DNA of 64,000 nt, taken from contig CABZDW010000002.1 in the NCBI GenBank assembly GCA_902524545.1, forward strand, positions 40,001-104,000, given 5' to 3'. Position numbers and translations under genes: made by a program. Below, piece after piece: positions 55,399 through 63,857 of this stretch (position 1 is its first letter; every line of letters begins with the position of its first letter). Below the pieces are notes generated by a model. It ran no database searches. It was not told the DNA's origin and saw only the letters and a list, made by a program, of their open reading frames with translations. This stretch comes from an uncultured Pelagibacteraceae bacterium. Lineage in GTDB: Bacteria > Pseudomonadota > Alphaproteobacteria > Pelagibacterales > Pelagibacteraceae.

Positions 55399-55426
55399 TT
55401 TACATTAAACAAATTTTATGTATAAA
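55399..55426 (+). promoter_or_regulatory. Putative sigma-70-type promoter for 5S rRNA
   Basis: TTTACA (55399-55404) and TATAAA (55421-55426) are separated by 16 bp and sit just before the 5S gene at 55431. The match is 4-5 of 6 for each box. The gap from the -10 box to the 5S 5' end is short (4 bases), so the transcript would begin very close to the mature end. It is the best-looking promoter near a gene that has no 23S gene upstream in the window, but AT-rich sequence produces such matches by chance. Confidence 0.4.
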
Positions 55427-55430
55427 ACTC

Positions 55431-55548
55431 ATGCCGGTAATTATTGCGAAAGAGTTATACCCGATACCATTCCGAACTCGGAAGTCAAGCCTTTCTGCGC
55501 CGATGATACTTTGTCTTAAGACATGGGAGAGTAGGACGTTGCCGGCAT
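55431..55548 (+). rRNA. rrf: 5S ribosomal RNA
   Basis: The ends form the terminal stem: ATGCCGG at 55431-55437 pairs with CCGGCAT at 55542-55548. Inside is the conserved loop sequence CCATTCCGAACTCGGAAG and the 3' part GGGAGAGTAGG. Length 118 nt is normal. No 16S, 23S or tRNA gene lies in the 55 kb upstream, which fits the SAR11 arrangement where a hypervariable region lies between 23S and 5S. Confidence 0.95.
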
Positions 55549-55561
55549 TTAATATTATATT

Positions 55562-55687
55562 ATGAAAATTAAAAGTTCATTAAAGTCATTAAAAAAAAGA
55601 GATTTAAATTCTAAATTAGTTAGAAGAAGAGGAAGAATTTATATAATTAACAAAACTAATCCAAAATTTAAAGCAAGACAGAAATAA
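55562..55687 (+). CDS. rpmJ: Ribosomal protein L36 (bL36)
   Basis: 41 aa, the standard alphaproteobacterial L36: starts [15 protein letters not shown], then the conserved [21 protein letters not shown]. It is the zinc-less type: none of the four zinc-binding cysteine/histidine positions is cysteine. It begins 13 bp after the 5S gene, so the two are probably on one transcript. It is a large-subunit protein near the peptidyl-transfer region. Confidence 0.95.
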   Translation: MKIKSSLKSLKKRDLNSKLVRRRGRIYIINKTNPKFKARQK

Positions 55688-55692
55688 TTCAT

Positions 55693-55803
55693 ATGGATAA
55701 CGAAAATCACAGAAATACTTGGAACAATTTTACCAAATTTGTTCTGTGGGGAACTGTCGCTGTCATACTTGTATTAGTATTAATGGCAATTTTCTTATTG
55801 TAA
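55693..55803 (+). CDS. aa3-type cytochrome c oxidase subunit IV (small membrane protein)
   Basis: 36 aa. A short polar N-terminus (DNENHRNTWNNFTKFVLW) precedes one transmembrane helix (residues about 19-36). This size and pattern match the alphaproteobacterial aa3 oxidase subunit IV, whose gene is often found directly upstream of the pnt genes, as it is here (9 bp). It stabilises the oxidase complex. Too short for confident homology by eye beyond pattern and position. Confidence 0.75.
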   Translation: MDNENHRNTWNNFTKFVLWGTVAVILVLVLMAIFLL

Positions 55804-55812
55804 AGTTCTTCT

Positions 55813-56901
55813 ATGAGAATTGGATCTGTTTTAGAAAATCAAGACATTGAAAAAAGAATATCTATAACTCCTGATGTAATAAAAAAATATACCTCGTTAG
55901 GATTTGAAATCTTTATAAGTGAAAATTATGGTAATCATATTGGAATTAGCGATAATGAATACTCAAAATTAGGTGTAAAAATTTCTAAAGATGAAAAAGA
56001 AATTATAAGTTCATCAGATATTGTCGTTCAGTTAGGAATGCTTCCAGAGGATAAAATCTCAATAATAAAAGAAAACCAAATATTGATTGGAGTTTTAAAT
56101 CCATATGATAATAAAGATAAGTTAGAAAGCTTAGCCAAAAAGAAAATTAATCTCTTCTCTTTGGAGTTACTCCCGAGAATTACAAGAGCTCAATCTATGG
56201 ACATATTATCGTCTCAAGCAAATTTAGCTGGATATAAAGCTGTAATTGAGTCTTTTGCAAACTTTGAAAAAGCGATACCAATGATGATGACAGCAGCTGG
56301 CACAATTCCTGCTGCTAAAGTCTTAGTTGTAGGTGCGGGAGTTGCTGGACTTCAGGCTATTGCAACAGCCAAGAGAATGGGTGCAATAGTATTTGCTACT
56401 GATGTTAGGATGGCCTCGAAAGAACAAGTTGAAAGTTTAGGTGGTAAATTCTTGACGGTTGAGGGATCCGAAAATCTTGAAACTGAAGGTGGCTATGCAA
56501 AAGAGGCTTCTGAGGATTTTAAACGTAAACAAGAAGAACTATTATCTGAAACCTTAAAAAAGATTGATATAGTAATTTGCACAGCTTTAATTCCAGGAAA
56601 AAAAGCTCCATTGATAATTAAAGATAATATGATTAATAATATGCAATCTGGTTCAGTAATTTATGATTTAGCAGCAATTCAAGGTGGAAATAGTGCGTTT
56701 ACAGAAGTGAACAAAACCATTGAAAAAAATGGTGTTAAAATAATGGGAGAAAGTAATATTCTTAACAAATTACCAATTTCGGCATCTAGTTTATATGCAA
56801 AAAATGTGTTTAATTTTGTAGATAATTTATTTGATAAAAAAAATAAAAAAATAAACATAAATTTAGAGGATGAAATAATAGAAAAAACATTAATTAAATA
56901 A
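55813..56901 (+). CDS. pntA: NAD(P) transhydrogenase subunit alpha part 1 (PntAA)
   Basis: 362 aa. N-terminal alanine-dehydrogenase-like domain (RIGSVLENQDIEKRISITPD) and the NAD loop VLVVGAGVAGLQAIATAKRM; the hinge EVNKTIEKNGVKI and a C-terminal tail without membrane helices show the three-subunit form. The transhydrogenase moves hydride from NADH to NADP+ using the proton gradient. It is followed by pntAB after 1 bp and pntB after 3 bp. Confidence 0.95.
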   Translation: MRIGSVLENQDIEKRISITPDVIKKYTSLGFEIFISENYGNHIGISDNEYSKLGVKISKDEKEIISSSDIVVQLGMLPEDKISIIKENQILIGVLNPYDNKDKLESLAKKKINLFSLELLPRITRAQSMDILSSQANLAGYKAVIESFANFEKAIPMMMTAAGTIPAAKVLVVGAGVAGLQAIATAKRMGAIVFATDVRMASKEQVESLGGKFLTVEGSENLETEGGYAKEASEDFKRKQEELLSETLKKIDIVICTALIPGKKAPLIIKDNMINNMQSGSVIYDLAAIQGGNSAFTEVNKTIEKNGVKIMGESNILNKLPISASSLYAKNVFNFVDNLFDKKNKKININLEDEIIEKTLIK

Positions 56902-56902
56902 T

Positions 56903-57211
56903 ATGGAAATAGACCCTTTAATTTTTAGATTAAGCATATTTATTTTATCTATATTTGTTGGATATTATGTTGTTTGGAGTGTGACACCGTCCTTGCATAC
57001 ACCTTTAATGTCAGTTACTAACGCTATTTCATCTGTAATTATTGTTGGAGCCATAATTGCAGGATTATCTGGAAATTCAGATAGTATATTTAATATTTCA
57101 AGTATTTTTGGGTTTTTAGCAATAGCTTTAGCTGCAATAAATATTTTCGGGGGATTTCTAGTAACTCAAAGGATGTTAGCAATGTATAAAAAAAAGAAAA
57201 AGGATAAATAA
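56903..57211 (+). CDS. pntAB: NAD(P) transhydrogenase subunit alpha part 2 (PntAB)
   Basis: 102 aa with three membrane helices (about 8-28, 38-60 and 68-92). VVWSVTPSLHTPLMSVTNAISS is the family hallmark next to the proton channel. In enterobacteria this is the C-terminal part of PntA; a separate gene is the alphaproteobacterial form. It forms the proton path with PntB. Confidence 0.94.
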   Translation: MEIDPLIFRLSIFILSIFVGYYVVWSVTPSLHTPLMSVTNAISSVIIVGAIIAGLSGNSDSIFNISSIFGFLAIALAAINIFGGFLVTQRMLAMYKKKKKDK

Positions 57212-57214
57212 ATA

Positions 57215-58612
57215 GTGATATCAGCAAATTTATCAGCAATTTTTTATTTAATTTCGGGAGTCCTTTTTATTTTGGCATTAAGAGGATTGTCCTCACCAGA
57301 AACTTCAAGGCAGGGTAACTTATTTGGAATTTTAGGAATGATTATTGCAATTACAGTAACATTTTTATCAATAGGAAATTTTTCAACAGGTTTTATTTTT
57401 GTCTTAATATTTATTTTGTTAGGTGGTTCGATTGGAGCATTTATAGCCTACAGAATACCAATGACCGCAATGCCAGAACTTGTTGCTGGATTTCACAGTT
57501 TAGTAGGTTTGGCTGCAGTTTTTGTTGCAATTTCAGCTTTTTTAAATCCCGAAGCATTTAATCTAGGAACAAAAGGAAATATTAAACTTGGTAGTTTAAT
57601 TGAAATGTCAATTGGGGCAGCGGTTGGTGCAATAACTTTTTCTGGATCAATAATTGCTTTTTTAAAACTTCAAGGAATTATGTCTGGCTCACCTATAGTA
57701 TTTAAAGGTCAACATCCTTTAAATGCATTAATTCTTATTTCTATAATTGTTTTAATTTATTTATTATGTAAATCACAAACATCTAATTTATTTTGGATAT
57801 TATTAGCAGTTTCCTTTCTAATTGGATTTCTTTTAATTATTCCAATTGGTGGCGCAGATATGCCGGTTGTTATCTCAATGTTAAATTCGTATTCAGGATG
57901 GGCAGCAGCTGGAATTGGATTTACTCTTGAGAATACTGCATTAATAATCACAGGAGCACTAGTAGGTTCATCTGGAGCGATATTGTCTTACATAATGTGT
58001 AAAGGTATGAATCGCTCATTTTTTAACGTTATTTTAGGAGGATTCGGAGCAACAGATAGTAATACCAATTCATCAAATAAAGAGCAAAAACCAGTGAAAA
58101 GTGGTAATGCTGATGACGCAGCATTTTTAATGAAAAATGCCTCATCTGTAATAATTGTTCCTGGGTATGGAATGGCAGTAGCCCAAGCTCAACATGCTTT
58201 AAGAGAAATGGTTGATACATTAAAAAAAAATGACATTAAAGTTTCATATGCGATTCATCCAGTTGCAGGTAGGATGCCTGGACATATGAATGTTTTATTG
58301 GCTGAAGCAAATGTTCCATATGATGAAGTTTTTGAATTAGAGGAAATTAATAACGATTTTGCCAATGCAGATGTAGCCTTTGTAATTGGTGCTAATGACG
58401 TAACAAATCCAGTTGCTAAAACAGATCCTCAAAGTCCAATTTATGGAATGCCTGTATTAGATGTAGAGAAATGTAAATCAGTTTTATTTGTAAAAAGAAG
58501 TCTCTCACCAGGGTACGCAGGAATTGATAATGATTTATTTTATAAAGAAAATACGCTTATGTTATTTGCTGATGCAAAAAAAATGACAGAGGATATTACT
58601 AAAAATTTATAA
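57215..58612 (+). CDS. pntB: NAD(P) transhydrogenase subunit beta
   Basis: GTG start at 57215. 465 aa, with nine helices in the first 290 residues and the NADP-binding domain at the C-terminus: SVIIVPGYGMAVAQAQHAL, HPVAGRMPGHMNVLLAEANV and DVAFVIGANDVTNPVAKTD are diagnostic. Shares the operon with pntAA and pntAB. It supplies NADPH for the cell. Confidence 0.95.
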   Translation: MISANLSAIFYLISGVLFILALRGLSSPETSRQGNLFGILGMIIAITVTFLSIGNFSTGFIFVLIFILLGGSIGAFIAYRIPMTAMPELVAGFHSLVGLAAVFVAISAFLNPEAFNLGTKGNIKLGSLIEMSIGAAVGAITFSGSIIAFLKLQGIMSGSPIVFKGQHPLNALILISIIVLIYLLCKSQTSNLFWILLAVSFLIGFLLIIPIGGADMPVVISMLNSYSGWAAAGIGFTLENTALIITGALVGSSGAILSYIMCKGMNRSFFNVILGGFGATDSNTNSSNKEQKPVKSGNADDAAFLMKNASSVIIVPGYGMAVAQAQHALREMVDTLKKNDIKVSYAIHPVAGRMPGHMNVLLAEANVPYDEVFELEEINNDFANADVAFVIGANDVTNPVAKTDPQSPIYGMPVLDVEKCKSVLFVKRSLSPGYAGIDNDLFYKENTLMLFADAKKMTEDITKNL

Positions 58613-58622
58613 TGAATTATTA

Positions 58623-59318
58623 ATGAACACAAAAATATTTTGTGATATTGCAGATATAAATCAAATTAAGAGGTTTGAGAAAAAAAAAATTGTTAAAGGT
58701 TTCACAACCAACCCAAGTCTCATGAGACTAGCAGGTGCAAAAAATTATCAAAACTATTCCAAAAAAATATTAAAAGTTTGCAATAAACCCATTTCATTTG
58801 AGGTTTTTGGTGATGATTATAATTCCATAAGAAAACAAGCACTAACAATAAATTCTTGGGGAAATAATGTTTATGTTAAAATACCAGTTGTTAACTCCAA
58901 AGGTATTTTTATGGGAAAAATTATTAAGGAATTAAATCATAATAACATTAAATTAAATATAACTGCTGTGTATAACGCTAATCAGACTAAAAAAATTATA
59001 AAATGTGTAAATAAAAAATCTAAAGTAATAATTTCAATTTTTGCAGGAAGAGCTGCTGACACAGGAAAAGATCCAATACCAGAATTTAAAAAAAGTATTT
59101 TAATGTCAAAAAGTTTTAAAAATATTGAAATTTTATGGGCTAGTGTGAGAGAGCCTTATAATTATTTACAAGCAAAACAATTAGGTTGTCATATAATTAC
59201 CGTGCCTCCAAAAATAATTGAAAAGATTGAAAAATTTGGAAAATCTTATGAAGCTTTGACAATTGATACCGTGAGAACTTTTTTAATTGATAGCAAAAAA
59301 TCTAAATTTAAACTTTAG
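58623..59318 (+). CDS. Transaldolase / fructose-6-phosphate aldolase family protein
   Basis: 231 aa, a small TIM barrel: FCDIADINQIKRF, GFTTNPSLMRLAGA, VYVKIPVVN with the Schiff-base Lys, NITAVYNANQT, SIFAGRAADTGKDP and ILWASVREPYN. This is the TalC/MipB size class. It interconverts sugar phosphates in the pentose phosphate path or does the aldolase reaction. It follows pntB after 10 bp; the combination of NADPH supply and sugar phosphates is plausible. Confidence 0.88.
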   Translation: MNTKIFCDIADINQIKRFEKKKIVKGFTTNPSLMRLAGAKNYQNYSKKILKVCNKPISFEVFGDDYNSIRKQALTINSWGNNVYVKIPVVNSKGIFMGKIIKELNHNNIKLNITAVYNANQTKKIIKCVNKKSKVIISIFAGRAADTGKDPIPEFKKSILMSKSFKNIEILWASVREPYNYLQAKQLGCHIITVPPKIIEKIEKFGKSYEALTIDTVRTFLIDSKKSKFKL

Positions 59319-59989
59319 ACTTTATAAATTTGAACATTATAGAATAGATTCAAATCTGGCGATTTAATTTTAAGTGGAAGAAAATCTTCGTTAATTGAGT
59401 CTTTAAAATGAAATCGAATAATCGATCGTAAGTTGAAAACAGAATTTATATGTTCTGTAGCATTTATATATTCATATTCTTCTCCTGAAATATTATATGT
59501 TTTTTTTATTGAAAATAATTTTATCATCAATCTTCCAAATCGCCATGCAAACCCAGGATCCGTTGGTAATGCTATTGACAAGACACCACCTTTTTTTAAT
59601 TTACTCATCATCTCAAAAATAAAATCCTCAGGATTTAAAATATGTTCTAAGCAATGTGAAATTATTATCCTATCAAAACAATCATTATCATAGGGCAATT
59701 TACGTCCATCATATTTTTTAAATCTTATCTTTGAATTTTTTTCGCTTTTATAAATTTCGTCCGCATAATCAGATGTATCTACAATATGATATTCATTATA
59801 ATCATGTGAAAGATATTTAATATGAGGTGCGCTGCCAGCTCCAATCTCTAAAATTTTGTCATACGTGTCTTTTTTCTGAAAATTTTCAAGTTTTTTATGA
59901 CAGTAGTTCATTAAGATCCCTAAAAAACCTGTGTAGAGATGGGAATTATATTTTTTATCTAGATCTCTAAATATTTCTTTTTTATACAT
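59315..59989 (-). CDS. Class I SAM-dependent methyltransferase
   Basis: ATG at 59989 is preferred over a TTG at 60004. 224 aa: ILEIGAGSAPHIKYL (SAM site), YHIVDTSD, IISHCLEHILNPEDFIFEMM (motif IV), LSIALPTDPGFAWRF. Small-molecule methyltransferase, substrate unknown. It is convergent with the transaldolase-family gene (4 bp overlap) and starts a small group of glycan-type genes between core genes. Confidence 0.78.
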   Translation of the reverse strand: MYKKEIFRDLDKKYNSHLYTGFLGILMNYCHKKLENFQKKDTYDKILEIGAGSAPHIKYLSHDYNEYHIVDTSDYADEIYKSEKNSKIRFKKYDGRKLPYDNDCFDRIIISHCLEHILNPEDFIFEMMSKLKKGGVLSIALPTDPGFAWRFGRLMIKLFSIKKTYNISGEEYEYINATEHINSVFNLRSIIRFHFKDSINEDFLPLKIKSPDLNLFYNVQIYKV

Positions 59990-60035
59990 ATAATATAGTT
60001 GCAAATTAAGGGTATTTTAAAAATTATCAATAAGA

Positions 60036-62126
60036 ATGATAAATAAATCTGAGGTACTAATTTTTTCTTTAAGTTTTTTAATTGGGATAATTTTTACTAT
60101 ATTATTTCTTGGATTATCTAACATTGGCCTTCAAAATACAGAATGGTTTACGTCATACGATTTGAAAAGCGATTTATTAGCTTTTAAATTTTTTGTAAAT
60201 GACAATTGGAGATTCCCAATTGGCTCTAATCCAAATTATGGAGAAATCTCGAATTCAATAGTTTTCTCTGGCGCAGTTCCAATTTTTTCTTTCATATCAA
60301 AGATTTTAAATCCAATATTACCAGATAATTTTCATTTTTTTTCTATCTGGATTATTCTTTGTTTTTCTCTTCAATTTTTGTTTAGTTATAAAATAATTTA
60401 TTATTTAACAAAAAATAATATATATTCCCTTTTTGCTGGCGTTTTCTTTTTAATATCTCCAATTCTAATTTATAGGTTAAATTTTCATTTATCTTTAGGA
60501 GCCCATTGGCTAATACTTGCTGGGATTTTTTTAGATATAGATAAAAATCAAAAAAATATATTATTTAAAAAAATATTTTTAATTTTATTTTCATCTCTAA
60601 TTCATTTTTATTTTACGATAATATTAATATTTATGAATATTTTTTTTTCTTTTTTTAACTATAAACTAAAATTTACATATAATTTTTTCAAAGAAAACTT
60701 TCTAATATTGTTATTTTTAACTTTCACAATGTATTTTGTGGGATATTTTCATATTCCAGCAACAGATGCATTAGGTTTTGGTTACGGTTATTATAAAACT
60801 AATTTTTTAAGCTTTATTGATCCCATGCCCTCAGCAGACTCAAATGATTGGTCGATAATTTTACCAGATATCTATAATTTTGGTGGTGAAAAAGAAGGAT
60901 TTGCATACCTTGGTTTTGGAATTATAACTCTCATTTTTTACATAATAATAAAAAACATTAAAAATTTAATAAATATTCAAGTAAATTATAAATATTTTAC
61001 ATTATGTTTATTCTTATTTTTATTAGCATTGAGTAATAATATTAGTTTTGGCTCTTTTAGTCTGGTGAGTATAGATTTGCCAAATGTCTTTTATGCACCT
61101 TTAAGTATTTTACGTGCTTCTGGGAGATTAATTTGGCCTGTTTATTATATAATTTTAATTTTTGCTATATACAAACTCTATAAATTGGAGCAAAAAAATC
61201 GATATTTATTAATAATCATTTTTTTATTTATACAAGTTTTTGATTTTTCAAATTCATTGAATAAAAACTTTTTAAAAGAAAAAAAAGTAAGAGATATTAA
61301 ATTGAATGATCCGATTTGGAAATTTGTATCAGAAAATTATATCAATGTTTCAACTACAAAAATTTCGAATAGAACACAATCATTTAAAGTTATATCAGAT
61401 TTTTTGATAGATAATAATTTCAAAAGCACAAATTATTTTCGTTTAGGTAGATACAATAGAGAGTTTGCATCAGAATATAGATCAAAATTTATAGAGAAAT
61501 TAATGCTAAAGAAAGTAGACTCAAACAAAGCTTTTATTATTGAAAATAAAGATCATCTTAGACATATAAAATTTTTATTTAAAGATACTAATCATGGTTT
61601 TTTTAATAGAAATGGACTTTGGATTTTTTTACCAAAACAGAGAAAATTGATGTCTGAATTTGATTTATCAAAATTCAACTCAATAAAACCCAGGCTTGTT
61701 AAAAATGAAAATATCCAAATTGGAGAAAATTCTAAAAACGGTATTTTAGGCCTTGGTTGGTCACACCCAAATTATGGAAGAAGTATTGGTAATAGTGGAG
61801 TTTGGTCTGAGGGGTATTTCTCAAGCTTAGTTTTTAGAACAAAAGATACAAAAATAAACTCTATTAATGTTTTTTTAAAACAAGTCTTTACACATAAAAA
61901 AGAAGATTTAAAAATAAAAATATTAATAAATAATAAAAATTATAAAGAGATTTCCTTAGATTCAAATAGTAAAAAAATTATCCTTAATGATATAAAAAAT
62001 TATCTTATTAATGGTAATAATGTGATAACATTTAATATATTAAATCCATCAACACCTCTTTCAAAACTTGTTAGCATAGATGGTAGGCTTTTAGGAATAT
62101 TGGTGAGAGAAATTGTGTTTAATTAA
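60036..62126 (+). CDS. Large polytopic membrane protein, DUF6311-like
   Basis: 696 aa. The first 400 residues contain about 10 membrane helices with a periplasmic loop WRFPIGSNPNYGEISNSIVFSG, which recalls uncharacterised DUF6311 membrane proteins; later LSILRASGRLIWPVYYI is the YfhO/GT-C-like 'ASGR' helix. The C-terminal 290 residues look periplasmic, ending in a beta-rich part (NGILGLGWSHPNYGRSIGNSG, FRTKDTKINSINVFLKQ). It probably works on a polyprenyl-linked sugar; the function is not known. Confidence 0.72.
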   Translation: MINKSEVLIFSLSFLIGIIFTILFLGLSNIGLQNTEWFTSYDLKSDLLAFKFFVNDNWRFPIGSNPNYGEISNSIVFSGAVPIFSFISKILNPILPDNFHFFSIWIILCFSLQFLFSYKIIYYLTKNNIYSLFAGVFFLISPILIYRLNFHLSLGAHWLILAGIFLDIDKNQKNILFKKIFLILFSSLIHFYFTIILIFMNIFFSFFNYKLKFTYNFFKENFLILLFLTFTMYFVGYFHIPATDALGFGYGYYKTNFLSFIDPMPSADSNDWSIILPDIYNFGGEKEGFAYLGFGIITLIFYIIIKNIKNLINIQVNYKYFTLCLFLFLLALSNNISFGSFSLVSIDLPNVFYAPLSILRASGRLIWPVYYIILIFAIYKLYKLEQKNRYLLIIIFLFIQVFDFSNSLNKNFLKEKKVRDIKLNDPIWKFVSENYINVSTTKISNRTQSFKVISDFLIDNNFKSTNYFRLGRYNREFASEYRSKFIEKLMLKKVDSNKAFIIENKDHLRHIKFLFKDTNHGFFNRNGLWIFLPKQRKLMSEFDLSKFNSIKPRLVKNENIQIGENSKNGILGLGWSHPNYGRSIGNSGVWSEGYFSSLVFRTKDTKINSINVFLKQVFTHKKEDLKIKILINNKNYKEISLDSNSKKIILNDIKNYLINGNNVITFNILNPSTPLSKLVSIDGRLLGILVREIVFN

Positions 62127-62757
62127 AATGTAAATTTTTCCAGTCTCTATATATTTTCACTAAATCTATATTTTTATAATGAAATATTAATTTAAAACTC
62201 ATTACAAAAAAATCATCGGTTATTAAAGAATCAAACTTTTTCATTAAAATTTTATATTTACTAATATCACGAATGAAATCGCCTCTATCAAAATTAATCA
62301 TGACTCTATTTAAGAATTCATTATTATCAATGATTGGATCTATCGTGAGGTATTTAGCTTTAGGGTATTTTTTATTTAAAAAATTTAATAAGTTTTCTAC
62401 AATGTCGTCACTTAAGTGATGAATAGCTCCATTTAAAAAAATAAAATCGATATTTTTTAAATCTATGTCTGTTATTTCATTTATATTTTCAATATTTGAA
62501 TTTATAAATTTGAATTTAGGATACTTTAATTTAGAGTTCTTAAGATAGTTTTCATTGTTATCAATACCGGTATAATTTTCTACATTATTATTAATGTAAT
62601 TTAATACATAACTATCTCCACAGCAAAGATCTAGTACATTCACTTTTCCAGTCTGGTTAAAAATATATTGAATGAAATTATAATCGCTTTTTTTCTTTCT
62701 AATTATTTTTTGATAAAGCCTGTAAAAAAATTTAAATTTTAATATTAGATTTTTCAT
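62119..62757 (-). CDS. Class I SAM-dependent methyltransferase
   Basis: 212 aa. NVLDLCCGDSYVLNYI is motif I with two cysteines in the loop, TGIDNNENYLKNSK the acidic strand and FIFLNGAIHHLSDDIV motif IV. It ends 8 bp inside the membrane-protein gene on the other strand and starts directly at the stop of the GT2 gene, so it is probably co-transcribed with that GT2. Confidence 0.78.
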   Translation of the reverse strand: MKNLILKFKFFYRLYQKIIRKKKSDYNFIQYIFNQTGKVNVLDLCCGDSYVLNYINNNVENYTGIDNNENYLKNSKLKYPKFKFINSNIENINEITDIDLKNIDFIFLNGAIHHLSDDIVENLLNFLNKKYPKAKYLTIDPIIDNNEFLNRVMINFDRGDFIRDISKYKILMKKFDSLITDDFFVMSFKLIFHYKNIDLVKIYRDWKNLHFN

Positions 62758-63462
62758 TTAATTTTTAAATTTAATCTTTAATAGGTCATAAAACATTAAT
62801 GGCATATCATAAAAAATATTTAGTTTACTCCCACTTTTATGCACCCAGTTTACTGGTAATTCTTTTATCTTAATTTTCTTTTTTTTAAGTAGCAAGACCA
62901 GCTCGACATCAAACGAAAATCTGTATGAACTAATCTTTCTAAAAACAGATTTTGCGTATTTTTTGTTAAAAAGCTTAAATCCACATTGAGTATCTTTTAT
63001 ATTAATATCAAAAAGAGAAAAAATTATTAAATTGAAAATTACACCTAGTGATTTTCTAATTAACGAAGTTTTAATTTTGGATAATGAGTGTTTTCTGGAT
63101 GCAAAATAGGCCTCGTTTTTTTTTAAAATATATTTTTTCTTATACCAAATATCTATTTGATTAGGCTGAACTGACATATCTACATCGCAAATTAAAATCC
63201 ATTTTCGTTTAGAACTTAAAACTCCTTTTTTGATAGCATAACCCTTACCCACATTTTTTTTGTATGATATATATTTGATAAACTTTTTATTATTTTTAGA
63301 TATAAATTTTTTGATTATTTTTTCTGAGTTGTCATTACTTCCATCATTTACAAAAATTACTTCAATCTTTTTTTTTTTTAAAAAATTTTTAATAAAGCTA
63401 AGATTTTTTTTAATTCTATTTTCCTCGTTATAAAGAGGTATAATTAAAGATATATTGTCCAC
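62758..63462 (-). CDS. GT2 glycosyltransferase, dolichyl-phosphate-glucose-synthase-like
   Basis: GTG start at 63462. 234 aa: ISLIIPLYNEENRIKKNL, FVNDGSNDNSEKII, LICDVDMSVQPNQI (DxD) and IKDTQCGFKLFNKKYAK are typical of ALG5-like polyprenyl-phosphate glucose synthases. It would charge a polyprenyl phosphate with a hexose for a GT-C transferase such as the large membrane protein next to it. It lies 44 bp downstream of the initiator tRNA. Confidence 0.85.
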   Translation of the reverse strand: MDNISLIIPLYNEENRIKKNLSFIKNFLKKKKIEVIFVNDGSNDNSEKIIKKFISKNNKKFIKYISYKKNVGKGYAIKKGVLSSKRKWILICDVDMSVQPNQIDIWYKKKYILKKNEAYFASRKHSLSKIKTSLIRKSLGVIFNLIIFSLFDINIKDTQCGFKLFNKKYAKSVFRKISSYRFSFDVELVLLLKKKKIKIKELPVNWVHKSGSKLNIFYDMPLMFYDLLKIKFKN

Positions 63463-63506
63463 AATTAATAATAAAAGATTTAAAAAAAAAGTTAATTGAA
63501 ATTTGT

Positions 63507-63583
<77 letters not shown>

Positions 63584-63589
63584 ATATAC

Positions 63590-63784
63590 TTAAATTCTAT
63601 TTCTAAGTTTATTGAGTTTTTTTACTCTTTTAATGTTTTCTTGTAAAATTCTCTTTTTTTTTTCAGAGGGCTTTTCGTAAGTGTTTTTTAGTTTGATTAT
63701 CTTAAAGAAACCATCTCTTTGAAGTTTTCTTTTTAAAACTCTCAATGCTTGTTCTATATTATTATCTTTGACTTCTATTTTAAT
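63590..63784 (-). CDS. rpsU: Ribosomal protein S21 (likely AUU start)
   Basis: About 64 aa in the S21 pattern: IEVKDNNIEQALRVLKRKLQ, DGFFKIIKLKN, YEKPSEKKKRIL. S21 homologues begin M-x-V/I-x-V-x-DNN, which places the initiation codon at ATT 63784-63782. A perfect GGAGG (63794-63790) lies 5 nt upstream. The only standard alternative, TTG at 63796, would overlap that Shine-Dalgarno and add four residues. AUU is a rare start known from infC. S21 is a small-subunit protein. If TTG is used, the gene ends at 63796. Confidence 0.88.
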   Translation of the reverse strand: MKIEVKDNNIEQALRVLKRKLQRDGFFKIIKLKNTYEKPSEKKKRILQENIKRVKKLNKLRNRI

Positions 63785-63857
63785 AACAACCTCCAAAAAA
63801 AATCGTAGTTAACATTTTTAAAATTTTATGTCTATAAGTTTTATTTGATAAACTCAT
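63780..63857 (-). CDS. Possible 25-codon leader ORF overlapping rpsU start
   Basis: ATG at 63857 overlaps the stop of the upstream gene (ATGA) and the frame runs 25 codons to TAA at 63782-63780, whose first base is shared with the rpsU start codon ATT. The peptide has no recognisable homology and contains a hydrophobic end (MLTTIFFGGCY). The double overlap would allow translational coupling of S21. It may be chance in an AT-rich gap. Confidence 0.25.
   Translation of the reverse strand: MSLSNKTYRHKILKMLTTIFFGGCY
63790..63794 (-). promoter_or_regulatory. Strong Shine-Dalgarno of rpsU
   Basis: GGAGG on the minus strand, 5 nt upstream of the proposed ATT start of rpsU. Few genes of this window have such a complete Shine-Dalgarno. 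It overlaps the only in-frame TTG, which argues against that codon as the start. Confidence 0.6.
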
